From positions 1 through 64,000 of the forward strand of contig NZ_JAGINQ010000019.1 in assembly GCF_017876165.1 (NCBI RefSeq): a stretch of DNA of 64,000 bases, written 5' to 3'. Under the pieces are notes generated by a model, which searched no databases, was not told the DNA's origin, and saw only the letters and a list, made by a program, of their open reading frames with translations. The stretch comes from Azospirillum soli. Its GTDB lineage: Bacteria; Pseudomonadota; Alphaproteobacteria; Azospirillales; Azospirillaceae. Each line of letters starts with the position of its first letter. Positions within the stretch are counted from its first letter, which is position 1. The translations under genes were made by a program, and so were the position numbers. Positions 52,705 through 61,425 of the stretch are shown here, piece after piece.

Positions 52705-54639
52705 ATGTCGGACGCGCAGTCCGCGCCAGCCGAAGTGCGCCGTGGCCGCAAACCGACCGCGCGACCGGAAACCGCTCTTCTGGGCACCGATCCGAAGCAG
52801 GTCGAGGCTCTGGAAAAGCGGGGGCGGATCATCCTCGACCTGGCACGCTCGCCCAAGGTTGACGCCGGCACCTTGGAACAGGTCGCCACAGCCGAAAACC
52901 GGCGTCTTGCCGCCCTCTCCAAGAAGGCTGCCGCCGTTCAGGACATCGAGGCGCCGCGCTTTTCCATCGTCCGCATCACCCCGGAAATGGCGAAGGCGCT
53001 GCTGGCCATTGCTTTCCAATCTGGCCGGCCCTACCGTTGCGTCAAAAGTGCCGTGGACGCTTATCAGGAAGAAATGGCTGCCGGGCGCTGGGTTCTGAAT
53101 GGGGCTCCGCTCATTTTCGGAAAAGGGCCAGATCGCCCGCTCCTTGACGGGTACCAGCGTCTGCTTGCGTGCGCGCGATCCGGCGCCCCATTCGATACGC
53201 TGCTGGCCCAGAACCTCGGCGAGGAGGTGGTCCACACGTTGGACCAAGCGCGCCGCCGGACCTTCGTCGCGGTGCTCGAGGCCGAAGGCGTCGAGTTGGC
53301 GCCGCAGGTCGTCCCAGCGATGTCGCGGCTCATCCGAATGGAAAAGGGCACGCTGGGAAAGCGGACGTCGGATGCTCTGCTGCCATGGGGGACGCTGGAA
53401 CGCTACTGGGTGGCCAACAAAGATGATTTGATCCGCGCCGCCGAGTGGGGGGTCGCGCGCAAGACGCCGGTCATCGGTGAAGCGGTCCGCATCATCCTCT
53501 CCTACGTCGCGCACCGCTCCGACAAGGTCGATCTGCTCCGCGAAATGTTGGATGCCGTCAAGCACCCGGACCACTACGAGGACCGACATCCCGGCGTCAA
53601 ACTGTACGAACGTTTGGCCTCGAGCGACGAAGGCCGCATGCCACTGGTCACCACGCTGGCGCTCGCGCTCATGGCCTGGAACGACATGGTGACGGGGGAG
53701 CGCCGCCGTTTCTACCGCTGGCAGCCCATAGAGGAAGGGAAGCGCGGCGGCGACGAATTCCCCGCGGTGGTCGGGTACCCTGGCCTGATCCGGCCAGCCC
53801 TCGAAGAGGGGGCTGTCGCGGTGACGCTGGAACACGGACTCGCCGCCAACTACAGCCAGGTTTCGATCACGGTGGAAACGGTAACGCCGGACCTCGCGGC
53901 CAAATACCTGCGGCGCAATTTCCGAAACAGGAAAATCCAGCGCAGCCACGTCGCCATGCTGGCCCGTGACATAAAAGCCGGCGCGTTTCACTTCAACGGC
54001 CAACCGATCTGCTTCTCGGTTGAGCAAGACGGCACCCTCATCAACGGACAACACCGGCTCCAGGCAATCGTGGAGGCTGGCGAGCCCGTGGAGATGCTGG
54101 TTGTGCGCGGCCTGTCCCCAGAGGCATTCCACACCTATGATCGCAACCCCAAGAGGGCGGCCTCCTTCCAGGGCGTGTCGTCCGACCTCGATGGGGTCGG
54201 GGACGTCGACATCGTGAGGGGCATTGCGACGCTTTACTGGCGTCTGGATGTCCACAACGGGCGCCGCGTGCGGCCGTCGGTGCACGATCTCCGGCAGTTG
54301 GTCGCGGAACACCCGAACTTGGCCGAGGCTCGGCACTGGGGGCGCAAACTCCGGGACGTCGGCCGTCCCTCCACGATGGGCTACATTGCCTACAAACTTC
54401 TCAGCGAAGATGCACACCTTGCCGAATATTTCCTGGAAGCCTTGGCAACCGGGGCCGATTTGCCAGCCCGATCGCCCATTCTGGTCCTGCGCCGACGGCT
54501 GATTGAGATTCGCACGGACAAGGTCAAGCATGACCGGTTGGAGCCGATCGGGCTGGTCGAGAAGGCTTGGGAGACGTGGATCCGGCGCTACGCGGCGAAC
54601 CCGGAAGAAGAGCAGGACGAAGATCCCTCGGCTGAGTGA
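52705..54639 (+). CDS. Protein with two tandem ParB-like core domains, 644 aa
   Basis: Two related units are separated by about 220 residues. Unit 1 (residues 88-171) reads VRITPEMAKALLAIAFQSGR ... DAYQEEMAAGRWVLNGAPLI ... LLDGYQRLLACARSG. Unit 2 (about 393-465) reads ETVTPDLAAKYLRRNFRNRK ... MLARDIKAGAFHFNGQPICF ... LINGQHRLQAIVEAG. The GQHRL box of ParB/sulfiredoxin-like folds is intact in unit 2 and changed to GYQRL in unit 1. N-terminal AT-hook-like basic stretch RRGRKPTARP. Good GGGAG site. Likely DNA-associated. Partition or nuclease role unproven. Confidence 0.7.
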   Translation: MSDAQSAPAEVRRGRKPTARPETALLGTDPKQVEALEKRGRIILDLARSPKVDAGTLEQVATAENRRLAALSKKAAAVQDIEAPRFSIVRITPEMAKALLAIAFQSGRPYRCVKSAVDAYQEEMAAGRWVLNGAPLIFGKGPDRPLLDGYQRLLACARSGAPFDTLLAQNLGEEVVHTLDQARRRTFVAVLEAEGVELAPQVVPAMSRLIRMEKGTLGKRTSDALLPWGTLERYWVANKDDLIRAAEWGVARKTPVIGEAVRIILSYVAHRSDKVDLLREMLDAVKHPDHYEDRHPGVKLYERLASSDEGRMPLVTTLALALMAWNDMVTGERRRFYRWQPIEEGKRGGDEFPAVVGYPGLIRPALEEGAVAVTLEHGLAANYSQVSITVETVTPDLAAKYLRRNFRNRKIQRSHVAMLARDIKAGAFHFNGQPICFSVEQDGTLINGQHRLQAIVEAGEPVEMLVVRGLSPEAFHTYDRNPKRAASFQGVSSDLDGVGDVDIVRGIATLYWRLDVHNGRRVRPSVHDLRQLVAEHPNLAEARHWGRKLRDVGRPSTMGYIAYKLLSEDAHLAEYFLEALATGADLPARSPILVLRRRLIEIRTDKVKHDRLEPIGLVEKAWETWIRRYAANPEEEQDEDPSAE

Positions 54640-54716
54640 TCACGACCAGCCCGAGCCGGTGCCCCCCTCTCGGGAGGCTTCTACCGATTTTCGCCGTTTC
54701 CGTTAAGGCCAGCCGT

Positions 54717-55340
54717 TCAAAGCATCCGCCGCATTGCCCCCGCCGTCATCGCCATAACTTCGCCACGCCGTCCCCGATCCGGCTGGCCGGCACGGATGAC
54801 CGCGTGAAGCCGATCGGCCAGGGCGCGCTCCTGGGTGCAAAGGTCGTCACACAGCGCCCGCATTTCCGCGATGGACGGTCGCCATTTCTTAGTCCGGCGC
54901 CAGTGCTTGGCCGCAGTGTCGATCGCCCACGCCGGGTATTCGCCGAGATCCTCGGCCCAGTCCAGCGCCACCAGACGCTCAACGTCGGGCGTCATGCCCT
55001 TCGAAGGGAAATGGCTCAAAAGGGCGAGGACGCGGGCAAGGACATGATCCGTGGACACGGGTGCCAGTACTGTGGAAGTCAGATCATCAAGCGCGCGCTG
55101 TGCCAGTGCGGCGTGCTGCGGTGTCACGCCGGCCGGGGGCGACCAGGTCTCGGCCATGCCGTCGAAGCCGTCGTCGCCGAACCGCGGCCGGCGCTCGACA
55201 TGGCCAGCGGCCAGCAGTTCCTGGAGCGGCGGCGGCAACGCCCCGACCAGAAGGGAGCGGCGGGCGGCGGTGGGCATGGCCGGGTCGAAAGGCAGCGGTG
55301 ACCGGTTGTTCGGGAAGGCGGTGACGTTGGGAGCGGGCAT
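54717..55340 (-). CDS. Replicative helicase-loader-like protein, 207 aa
   Basis: C-terminal half contains TDHVLARVLALLSHFPSKGM, LVALDWAEDLGEYPAWAIDT AAKHWRRTKKWRPSIAEMRA LCDDL. The W-A-x-D-L-x-x-Y-P-x-W-A ... W-x-R ... P-S-x-x-E-x-R pattern is common in phage and plasmid proteins that load DnaB. N-terminal half Pro-rich. ATG 55340 is supported by GAGGAGG. Follows the HTH gene by 11 bases, both reading away from the iterons, so it is likely part of the replication module. Confidence 0.6.
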   Translation of the reverse strand: MPAPNVTAFPNNRSPLPFDPAMPTAARRSLLVGALPPPLQELLAAGHVERRPRFGDDGFDGMAETWSPPAGVTPQHAALAQRALDDLTSTVLAPVSTDHVLARVLALLSHFPSKGMTPDVERLVALDWAEDLGEYPAWAIDTAAKHWRRTKKWRPSIAEMRALCDDLCTQERALADRLHAVIRAGQPDRGRRGEVMAMTAGAMRRML

Positions 55341-55351
55341 GTAGGTCCTCC

Positions 55352-56152
55352 TCACGACCAAGACATGGTGGTGCGCTGGCGCAGTTCAGCGGCTGCAGCC
55401 GCCCAAGCGCCAAGGCGCAGTTCAGCGGCCGTTCCCCGGGTGCTGCTCGGCGTCGGAGCCGAGCCACCGGCGAAAGGCATGTTGCGGGCGACTGGCGCCT
55501 TGCCGGCTGCCGCATCCTGGGCCAGCCAGGCGCGCCAGGCCGCGGAAATGTCGCGGTAGCGGTAGCCATGGGCCTGGCAGCGCAGTACGAAGCCCTCGAC
55601 ATGGCGAACAAAGTCGATCTCGGCGTGACGGGCTTTGGCCCAGGCCATATCGTTGGCGCACGGCATCCAATCCGACGGCACATCGCGCACCGGCACGCGC
55701 CTGCCCGAAGCGAGCGAGTCTGGAATCTGTTCGGAATGGAGGTGTTCCTGACTCGTTGCTGGACAGGGGGCGTTCACGGCTGAGTTATCCCTGTCGAGGT
55801 CCTGAACAGGGCGCGCTGTGACTTTGGCAACCGCCTTTCCGTCCTGTTCGACGCGCAGCCGGTACAGGCAGGAGAGCCGGGCTCCGTTGCGCCCCTTCCG
55901 GTGCTCGATGGAGACCAGCCCGATGTCGTTGAGGCCCTGGAGGATACGGTTGATCGTCGGACGAGAACGCTTCAACTTGGCCGCCAGTGTCGACTGCGAC
56001 GGCCAGCACACGCCATGCTCGTCGGCGAAGGTAGAGAGTGCGGCCAGGACGGCGAGACCATCAGCATCCAGGTCCGGGTGTTCCAGCCACCAAGCCGGGA
56101 TCCGGCCCCAGCGCCCGGTGTCGGGCAGATCGGCAGCGGTTGTGTTGGGCAT
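55352..56152 (-). CDS. HTH replication-associated protein, 266 aa
   Basis: N-terminal winged helix of the DnaD/RepA type: GRIPAWWLEHPDLDADGLAV LAALSTFADEHGVCWPSQST LAAKLKRSRPTINRILQGLN DIGLVSIEHR. Then a linker and a C-terminal helical region (GFVLRCQAHGYRYRDISAAW RAWLAQDAAAG). This pairing with a helicase loader is usual in phage and plasmid replication cassettes. ATG 56152 with GGAG 7 bases upstream. Divergent from rep across the iteron cluster, whose outermost copies lie within 150 bases of its start. Confidence 0.65.
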   Translation of the reverse strand: MPNTTAADLPDTGRWGRIPAWWLEHPDLDADGLAVLAALSTFADEHGVCWPSQSTLAAKLKRSRPTINRILQGLNDIGLVSIEHRKGRNGARLSCLYRLRVEQDGKAVAKVTARPVQDLDRDNSAVNAPCPATSQEHLHSEQIPDSLASGRRVPVRDVPSDWMPCANDMAWAKARHAEIDFVRHVEGFVLRCQAHGYRYRDISAAWRAWLAQDAAAGKAPVARNMPFAGGSAPTPSSTRGTAAELRLGAWAAAAAELRQRTTMSWS

Positions 56153-56236
56153 CGAGAAACTCCGCAAGGTGTGGTGCCGGAATGGGCCCGGCGATCTTGC
56201 GGGTAGGATTCCTCATGTCCTCGAGTCGTGCCGAAT

Positions 56237-56916
56237 CGCGGGTTTTTTGGACATGTCGTTCGGTCCCGCGCATGGGTCGTAAAAACTCGCGAATGGAGCG
56301 CAATAACCCGCGACCCTGTCGCGAAAACTCGCGGATGGCCCGCGAATCGGAACACGGGTGATTGGCCGACTGGAAGAACGTGGCCAACGGGGCCATGCGA
56401 CACCCGATAGGATGTCGTGAAAACTCGCGTTTCCCTGAACGCTCCCCGGTCGGCAGCACGGCGGTGGACGGCGCCCCCTGTCGCAAAAACTCGCGATTGG
56501 CCCTCAGTGCGTGAGCGGATCATGGCGGGAAAACCCGCGCCTGGATGCGACGTCAAAGCCTGCGAAGAACAGGCATGTCGGAAAAACCCGCGATTCGGCT
56601 GCTCAACAGCGCTGCCGCCGTCAGACAATGTCGGGAAAACTCGCGGTGCTGCCAATGGCGCCGCAAACGCCGGTACCCGATGCCGCGGATGTCGTGCAAA
56701 TCCGCGGAGGAGACCGCCTCCACCGACTGGAAGGGATGGCGCGACCGGCCCAAGTCAGGAAAACTCGCGATTCGCTGAGCAGGGTTCGATTGGTGATCTC
56801 CGATTCGAGGGAGGGGCCTTCCCGCGAACCCAGCGCTTGAGACGGCGGCCAGAGAAACGCGAGTTTTTGCGACATGATCGCGGGCTGTGACGACAGGTCC
56901 GCGAGTTTTTACGACA
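56237..56916. repeat. oriV: Iteron cluster (putative oriV)
   Basis: About a dozen 17-bp iterons of consensus TGTCGNRAAAACTCGCG. Good copies start at 56276, 56317, 56413, 56479, 56629 and 56753, all one way. Copies reading the opposite way are at 56858-56874 and 56900-56916, next to rep, and a variant at 56237-56253. Degenerate copies are at 56298, 56523, 56576 and 56690. The two inverted copies lie 30-90 bases before the rep promoter, the usual arrangement for initiator autoregulation. Confidence 0.85.
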
Positions 56917-56946
56917 CCTCCAAAGGCGGTCGGTGCTGGGGCATAC

Positions 56947-56974
56947 TTGCTGGGCTTTGGTCCGGGTCTGTATG
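56947..56974 (+). promoter_or_regulatory. rep promoter
   Basis: TTGCTG, 16-base spacer, TGTATG, 22 bases before the rep ATG. The nearest inverted iteron ends at 56916. Confidence 0.45.
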
Positions 56975-56995
56975 GTCGTGATCAGGGAGGCGCGC

Positions 56996-58261
56996 ATGAG
57001 CAGCAACAAGACATCGACCACCGCGGCGCAGTTGGTGCTGTTCGAGCATGAGGACCGCTCGCAGTCGCACCTCATTGCGATGTACGATGTCGCGCCACGC
57101 TTTGTCTTTCCTGCCCGTGGCCCAAGCGGACGCGACGAAACTGCGGCTGGTGAAGTTCAGGCCGCCAAGGACCAGTTCGTCAGGTCTGTGCACCGGGACT
57201 TCGACTTCCAGGGGCGGTCCTACCGACTGACGCTACAACCAGCCCGCATTTATCGCGCGCCGCCGAAGAAGGAGGGTGACGCAGCGGTTCCGGCCGTTGC
57301 CCAGGATCCGTCAACGATGGTCGAGGTTGAGGTTTTTCCTGGTGAGCGGGAACAGATCGTCGAGCAGGTGATCCGGCGCTTGGCCATGGACCGCTCACGC
57401 TTGTCGCTGGCCGGCGAGAACCGGGACAAGGTGCAGATGAAGTTCTCGCTGTATGAGATCAAGCGGGAACTCAGGGCCGTCAACCGCACGCTCGATTTGA
57501 CCAACATCCGCGAGGCGCTGGATGTCCTGGCGCGCGCGCGCATCATCATCTCCAGGAGTCCCGACGCGGGCCGCAAGCCCGGACGCGGATCGAATCTCTT
57601 GGAATCCACGGCGTTCCCGGTCATGGCGATCCGCGGGCGATCCGACCATGTGGAGGAGGACGAGACCACCGAGGAGACCTACCTGGAATTCAATCCTCTG
57701 GTCTCGTCGGCGATCCGGAACTTGGAATTCCAGCCGGTGTCGTACCGCTGGCTCATGAAACTGAAGAGCCCGGTCTCGCGATGGCTCTACAACCGCCTTT
57801 CGGTCGAGTACGGCGAGGTCAGCGACATTGGAGCCTTGCTCGCCTGTGACGTCCAACCGGTAACGCTGACTGCAGACGAGATCGTCAAGTACAGCGGTAT
57901 GAATGAGTGGAGCAGGCGTCGCGATACGCTGCGCGTCGTAACCGCCGCCGTCGATGCGCTGGTTGAGGAGGGAATCCTCGATCGCGTTGAAAAAGACTTC
58001 GACAAGCAGGGCAAGAGGATCGACGACATCACCTACATCATGACGCCGTCGAAGGAGTTCATGGCCCAATTGCGTCGCGCCAAGCAGTTGGAGGCAGCCA
58101 ACACCTTGGTGCTTCAGGCCATCACCGGCAGCACAAGTAAGCCGGATGGCTTCGTGCCGGTGTCATCGACACAGGCCACGGAGACGCGCCAGCGCCGCGT
58201 AAAGCGCCTGAGCACGGACGAGGATGACGCTCCGCTGCTGCGCCTCCGTGGGCAGGGCTGA
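56996..58261 (+). CDS. rep: Iteron-binding replication initiator (Rep), 421 aa
   Basis: ATG 56996 has a strong AGGGAGG site. Contains YDVAPRFVFPARGPSGRDE, IVEQVIRRLAMDRSRL, the strand-helix KFSLYEIKRELRAVNRTLDL TNIREALDVLARARIIISRS (first winged helix), LEFNPLVSSAIRNLEFQPVS YRWLMKLKSPVSRWLYNRLS and a second winged helix VTLTADEIVKYSGMNEWSRR RDTLRVVTAAVDALVEEGIL. This double-winged-helix plan is that of Rep initiators of iteron plasmids, next to the matching iterons. Basic tail RRVKRL. Confidence 0.85.
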   Translation: MSSNKTSTTAAQLVLFEHEDRSQSHLIAMYDVAPRFVFPARGPSGRDETAAGEVQAAKDQFVRSVHRDFDFQGRSYRLTLQPARIYRAPPKKEGDAAVPAVAQDPSTMVEVEVFPGEREQIVEQVIRRLAMDRSRLSLAGENRDKVQMKFSLYEIKRELRAVNRTLDLTNIREALDVLARARIIISRSPDAGRKPGRGSNLLESTAFPVMAIRGRSDHVEEDETTEETYLEFNPLVSSAIRNLEFQPVSYRWLMKLKSPVSRWLYNRLSVEYGEVSDIGALLACDVQPVTLTADEIVKYSGMNEWSRRRDTLRVVTAAVDALVEEGILDRVEKDFDKQGKRIDDITYIMTPSKEFMAQLRRAKQLEAANTLVLQAITGSTSKPDGFVPVSSTQATETRQRRVKRLSTDEDDAPLLRLRGQG

Positions 58262-58385
58262 CGTTCCCCACGCAGGTCCTCGCGCCCGAAATCCATCGCC
58301 TCTCCGATGCCGCCCACCGATTCCTGCAGGATTCGATGGCATAGTTCCGCGAACAGGGTTTGGCGTCGAGGTTGCGGAGGCACCC

Positions 58386-58721
58386 ATGGGACTGGCAATG
58401 GCGATGAACGCGCGCGATCTGTGCGAGGCCTGCGTCCGGCACGCTTCCGATTTGGCCGCGTCGATGGAGCGCTCCGGACGCCCCGACCTCATGCGTGGCG
58501 CGGCCGAAGTTCTGGGACGTGACCTGCTCCCCGAGCCTCCTCCACTCAGAGAGCGAGTCCTCTCGATTGATGCCCTGAATGGGCGGCGATGGCAACTGGG
58601 GCCGGGGCATGCCCCGGCCCCAGTTGCGGCGATGTTTGTCGGGCGACCTCGATCGGCGTGGCGCCGCCGAGGCCGGAGTGCGGGCGATTCCTCTCGGGCC
58701 GCGGGTGTGTCCTCTTGGTGA
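58386..58721 (+). CDS. Small hypothetical protein, 111 aa, interrupted by palindrome/IS debris
   Basis: ATG 58386 after GGAGG. The first 70 residues (MGLAMAMNARDLCEACVRHA SDLAASMERSGRPDLMRGAA EVLGRDLLPEPPPLRERVLS) look genuine and helical, with a Cys pair. From about residue 70 the frame passes through a 36-bp palindrome and then the antisense of a transposase remnant, so the C-terminus is foreign. Confidence 0.5.
   Translation: MGLAMAMNARDLCEACVRHASDLAASMERSGRPDLMRGAAEVLGRDLLPEPPPLRERVLSIDALNGRRWQLGPGHAPAPVAAMFVGRPRSAWRRRGRSAGDSSRAAGVSSW
58592..58627. repeat. 36-bp perfect palindrome
   Basis: Half-site GCAACTGGGGCCGGGGCA joined directly to its complement with no spacer. Lies at the junction between the 111-aa gene and the transposase remnant, so it may be the fused outer ends of a mobile element. 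Confidence 0.8.
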
Positions 58722-58760
58722 TGTCCGACGCCGCCAATCTGTGGGCGGTTCCTCTCACAG
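58628..58760 (-). pseudogene. C-terminal remnant of an integrase-core transposase
   Basis: The minus strand reads AASDITKRTHPRPERNRPHS GLGGATPIEVARQTS. The R-P-H-S-x-L-G-G-x-T-P-x-E-V-A box is the standard end of IS3/IS481-type transposases. Only this end is left. Confidence 0.65.
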
Positions 58761-59132
58761 TCCCGCCCCAGCCTCGATGTCCGCGAGGTATTCCGCCCAG
58801 GACCGGGCCTTGCACGGGGGCGCCGCTGACGTCCGCGAGCCAATCCCCTCGGAAAGGTGCGGGTGATTCCTCTCGCCCCGCGAGCCGTTCCTGCCGGCCC
58901 TCACCGTCGCGCGACAGGCTATCCACTGAAACGCCGAAACCATTTCAGCGATTTTTCCACCCGATCACCCCGGCCTTCATCCGGGCCAGAAACCGAGGCA
59001 CTGCAGTGCGTTGGCGTTGTCGCCTCATTCGACGCATCCGCCTCAACGGACGCGATTGCGTTTTTCGTGTCCGAAACTCCGGTGCCGGAACACGGTGCCA
59101 GCGGGGGGTTGTTTTCGCGGTGCGGCCTGTGT
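58761..59132. other. Gene-poor stretch
   Basis: Possibly more IS debris on the minus strand (WAEYLADIEAGAGL at about 58755-58800). Nothing else is supported. Confidence 0.35.
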
Positions 59133-59381
59133 TCAGCGGGCGAAAGCCTGCAGCGCGACCCCGTACAGGACTCCGCCGATGCCGAGGCACACGAGCGCAA
59201 AGCCGCCAAGGTGGAACAGCGTGTCGATCGCGACCTCGCTTTGCATCGTCGCGTGGTCGTCTAAGACCTGGATGCCGTGCTCATTTCGCCGGTCGAACCG
59301 GCGCCGCTCTGCGATACCCTGGAGATGGAGGCCGCCAGCGATCAGCACGCTGCTCAGTGCGACGCTGAGAAGAATCGACAT
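59133..59381 (-). CDS. Small membrane protein, 82 aa
   Basis: Two hydrophobic helices (ILLSVALSSVLIAGGLHLQG and TLFHLGGFALVCLGIGGVLY GVALQ) are separated by a charged 35-residue loop (ERRRFDRRNEHGIQVLDDHA). ATG at 59381 with GCAGGG upstream. Inner-membrane location likely. No family recognised. Confidence 0.6.
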   Translation of the reverse strand: MSILLSVALSSVLIAGGLHLQGIAERRRFDRRNEHGIQVLDDHATMQSEVAIDTLFHLGGFALVCLGIGGVLYGVALQAFAR

Positions 59382-59500
59382 ATGGGGCCCTGCGGCAGTT
59401 GTTGACCACTGTATCCTGTTGGTGAGTCGCTAAGAATCCACTCCATCCGACCGTGTTCGCCGGGCTACAACGTCGGCGGCGGGGAGCGGCGGAGGGCGGG

Positions 59501-59743
59501 ATGCCGAAGAGGATCAGGTGGACCTACACGACGGCCAGAGCCGCGGCGCACGGATGCGACCTCACGGTCTCAGCGACTACCGGCGCCGGTGACACCTGGG
59601 CCTGGTTCGTCGTTGCCGGCGGACAGCACGTCGCCAACGGGGGCGCGCTCAGCATGGAATCCGCCCAAGAGCAGGCCGAGGCCGCGGCCAGGCGCCACGC
59701 CGAAGGCATCGAGGAGCAGTCGCGGCAGATGACGCTGTTCTGA
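59501..59743 (+). CDS. Small hypothetical protein, 80 aa
   Basis: ATG 59501 with GGAGGG close by. Beta-hairpin-like first half (TVSATTGAGDTWAWFVVAGG) and helical acidic second half (SMESAQEQAEAAARRHAEGI). Size and style are typical of plasmid accessory proteins. Not recognised. Confidence 0.55.
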   Translation: MPKRIRWTYTTARAAAHGCDLTVSATTGAGDTWAWFVVAGGQHVANGGALSMESAQEQAEAAARRHAEGIEEQSRQMTLF

Positions 59744-59851
59744 GGCGGCGGTTCCCGGCGCCATCGGGACGGCCGCGGAAGGGCTGCCCGGCCGGGGCGC
59801 ACCGGGGCGGGCCGCTCGCGCGAGCCCGCCCGCCGGCGCTGAAGGGCTTGG

Positions 59852-60013
59852 TCAGCGCGTGCGCGTCAGCCGGCGCTTGCGCGTCGGCTTGGGCGGCTTG
59901 ACCCCGCCGACGGTCGTGACGACCGGCTGCGGCGGCGGCTCGACGGCCGGCGGCAGGGCCGGGGCGGCGACGGCGAGCGCGATGGCGACAAGAAAAGCGG
60001 CAATCTTCGTCAT
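59852..60013 (-). CDS. Small secreted or membrane peptide, 53 aa
   Basis: Strong AGGAGGT site. Signal-peptide-like start MTKIAAFLVAIALAVAAPAL, then a Pro-rich, basic tail (VKPPKPTRKRRLTRTR). A mature part of about 33 residues would be strongly cationic. Confidence 0.5.
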   Translation of the reverse strand: MTKIAAFLVAIALAVAAPALPPAVEPPPQPVVTTVGGVKPPKPTRKRRLTRTR

Positions 60014-60046
60014 GTCCGATGACCTCCTTGCTTGGGACGTCATCAA

Positions 60047-60493
60047 TATTAGATCGCCTGCGCCGCGCCGTCCCTCAAAACGTTCCAGTTCTCAAAGCGC
60101 CAATTTACAGTTATTGAGCGCGAATACAAGCGTTCTATAAGCCTTGAATATTTTATTCAAGTGAAGAAGTCGGTATTTTGACAGGGTTCTCCTGCCGCAT
60201 GGCAGTGTTGCGCGGCGCGCGGGGCGGCGTCCGCCGGTGCGGGCCGTCGTGGGGATTCCGGTGTTGATGTGGCGTTGTGTCGGTCGCGCGGATGCGCGGT
60301 CTGTTATTCGGCTGTTGGGTTTTTCTGTCGGAAAACCCCGAAATCGAGGCGGCGGTGACGAAGAACGCTGGCGCGGCAGAGCGTTGGCGCGATGACCTCG
60401 CCCTATGCCTCATCTCCCGCCGAAAGCGCGCCTGAGACAGGACTCTGACGCGCTTCTGTGCCCCATATGCGGCTCGCTCGAAAACAGAACAAA
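60047..60493. other. Intergenic stretch, 450 bp
   Basis: Contains an A/T-rich island at 60040-60180 and no supported gene. Forms the downstream flank of the minus-strand four-gene operon. Confidence 0.4.
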
Positions 60494-60943
60494 TCATGAA
60501 TATTGGCTCTTCCCCATTGGGGAAGAGCCAAGCCTCCATCCGTCCGGTGCCACCGGCTCCACGGTCAAGTGCTGCCTGTCCAAGCCGTCGGCGAGGACGT
60601 AGATCGCGTCGTGCTCGCCGTCCGGCCCGTCGGCCGTGATGCCGTACTCAAGCAGTTCGGCGATGACGGCACGGTCTTGATGCGCCAGCAGGATACCGCG
60701 TTCCGGTTGGACTTCCAGGACGGCAACTGGCTGGCCACCCAGGACGTGCACCGCCGGGCGGACGCGCATCGGCCGTTCCGTTGCGCGGTCAACCAATCCC
60801 CACAGCGCCTCCTCTTCCAGATCGCGCGCCCGCGCGCCACGGCACCGCGCCGCGAGGCGTCGGCGGGCATCCGGCGGCAGGATCCACAGCAGGGCACGCG
60901 CGAGTTCGGAGCGCGCAATCCCCAGCCGGGCCGCCTTCGTCAT
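60494..60943 (-). CDS. Hypothetical protein, 149 aa (operon gene 4)
   Basis: ATG overlaps the stop of the upstream 161-aa gene. N-terminal Arg/Ala-rich helices (RSELARALLWILPPDARRRL AARCRGARARDLEEE) and a beta-rich C-terminal half (RPAVHVLGGQPVAVLEVQPE ... YGITADGPDGEHDAIYVLAD). The last codons are inside a 12-bp hairpin. Not recognised. Confidence 0.55.
   Translation of the reverse strand: MTKAARLGIARSELARALLWILPPDARRRLAARCRGARARDLEEEALWGLVDRATERPMRVRPAVHVLGGQPVAVLEVQPERGILLAHQDRAVIAELLEYGITADGPDGEHDAIYVLADGLDRQHLTVEPVAPDGWRLGSSPMGKSQYS
60504..60530 (-). terminator. Hairpin at end of four-gene operon
   Basis: Arms TGGCTCTTCCCC and complement around ATT. On the minus strand it is followed by an A/T-rich run. 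It overlaps the last codons of the 149-aa gene. Confidence 0.6.
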
Positions 60944-61425
60944 TGTTGCGCGATCCTCCTTGCCGCCCGCCAGATCCTTCGCCGAAGGTCGATGTCGGCG
61001 TAGTAGCCATCACCAAGGAGCGGTGACGAGGACCGCAAGCGCTCCATTTCTTCGCTGCGCTCGGTGATCCGTCGGCGGAGATCGGCCAAGGGAAGGTTGA
61101 GCAGGGCGCGCCACTCAGCAACGCAATCTGGCTGCGGCGTTCCGGTGTCGGCGACACGTGCGCGGGCGCGGGCGAGCAGGTCGGGCTCGCGCGGCAGACG
61201 CCGGGCGATGAGGCGATGCATCAGGCGCTTGGCCGCGTCGTTGACGCGCTCGGCGTTGGGCCTCGGCGCGGGCTCGGGCTCATCCTCATCGGGCAGCGGC
61301 GCGTCCAAGTCCCCGCGCGCGTCGCCGACCAGCGCCCTCATCCTGGCGAACAACGGCCCGGCGGGCTTGTAAATCCCAGCGGCGATGTCGCGCTCCAGGT
61401 CGTCACCGTCATCGGGATTCGTCAT
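60940..61425 (-). CDS. Hypothetical protein, 161 aa (operon gene 3)
   Basis: ATG at 61425 with CGGAGGA and overlapping the upstream stop (ATGA). Acidic N-terminus (MTNPDDGDDLERDIAAGIYK ... DLDAPLPDEDEPEPAPRPNA) then a long basic helical region (AAKRLMHRLIARRLPREPDL LARARARVADTG). A truncated copy of its MRALVGDARGDLDAPLPDED part occurs at about 63235-63310. Confidence 0.6.
   Translation of the reverse strand: MTNPDDGDDLERDIAAGIYKPAGPLFARMRALVGDARGDLDAPLPDEDEPEPAPRPNAERVNDAAKRLMHRLIARRLPREPDLLARARARVADTGTPQPDCVAEWRALLNLPLADLRRRITERSEEMERLRSSSPLLGDGYYADIDLRRRIWRAARRIAQQ

Noticed and set aside
52651..54531. 626-codon frame antisense to the tandem ParB-like gene
   Set aside because: The plus-strand frame has a ribosome site and duplicated domain motifs. 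The antisense frame is a codon-bias shadow.
56237..56916. Iterons considered as CRISPR or transposon repeats
   Set aside because: 17-bp units in both orientations with variable spacing next to a Rep gene fit an iteron origin.
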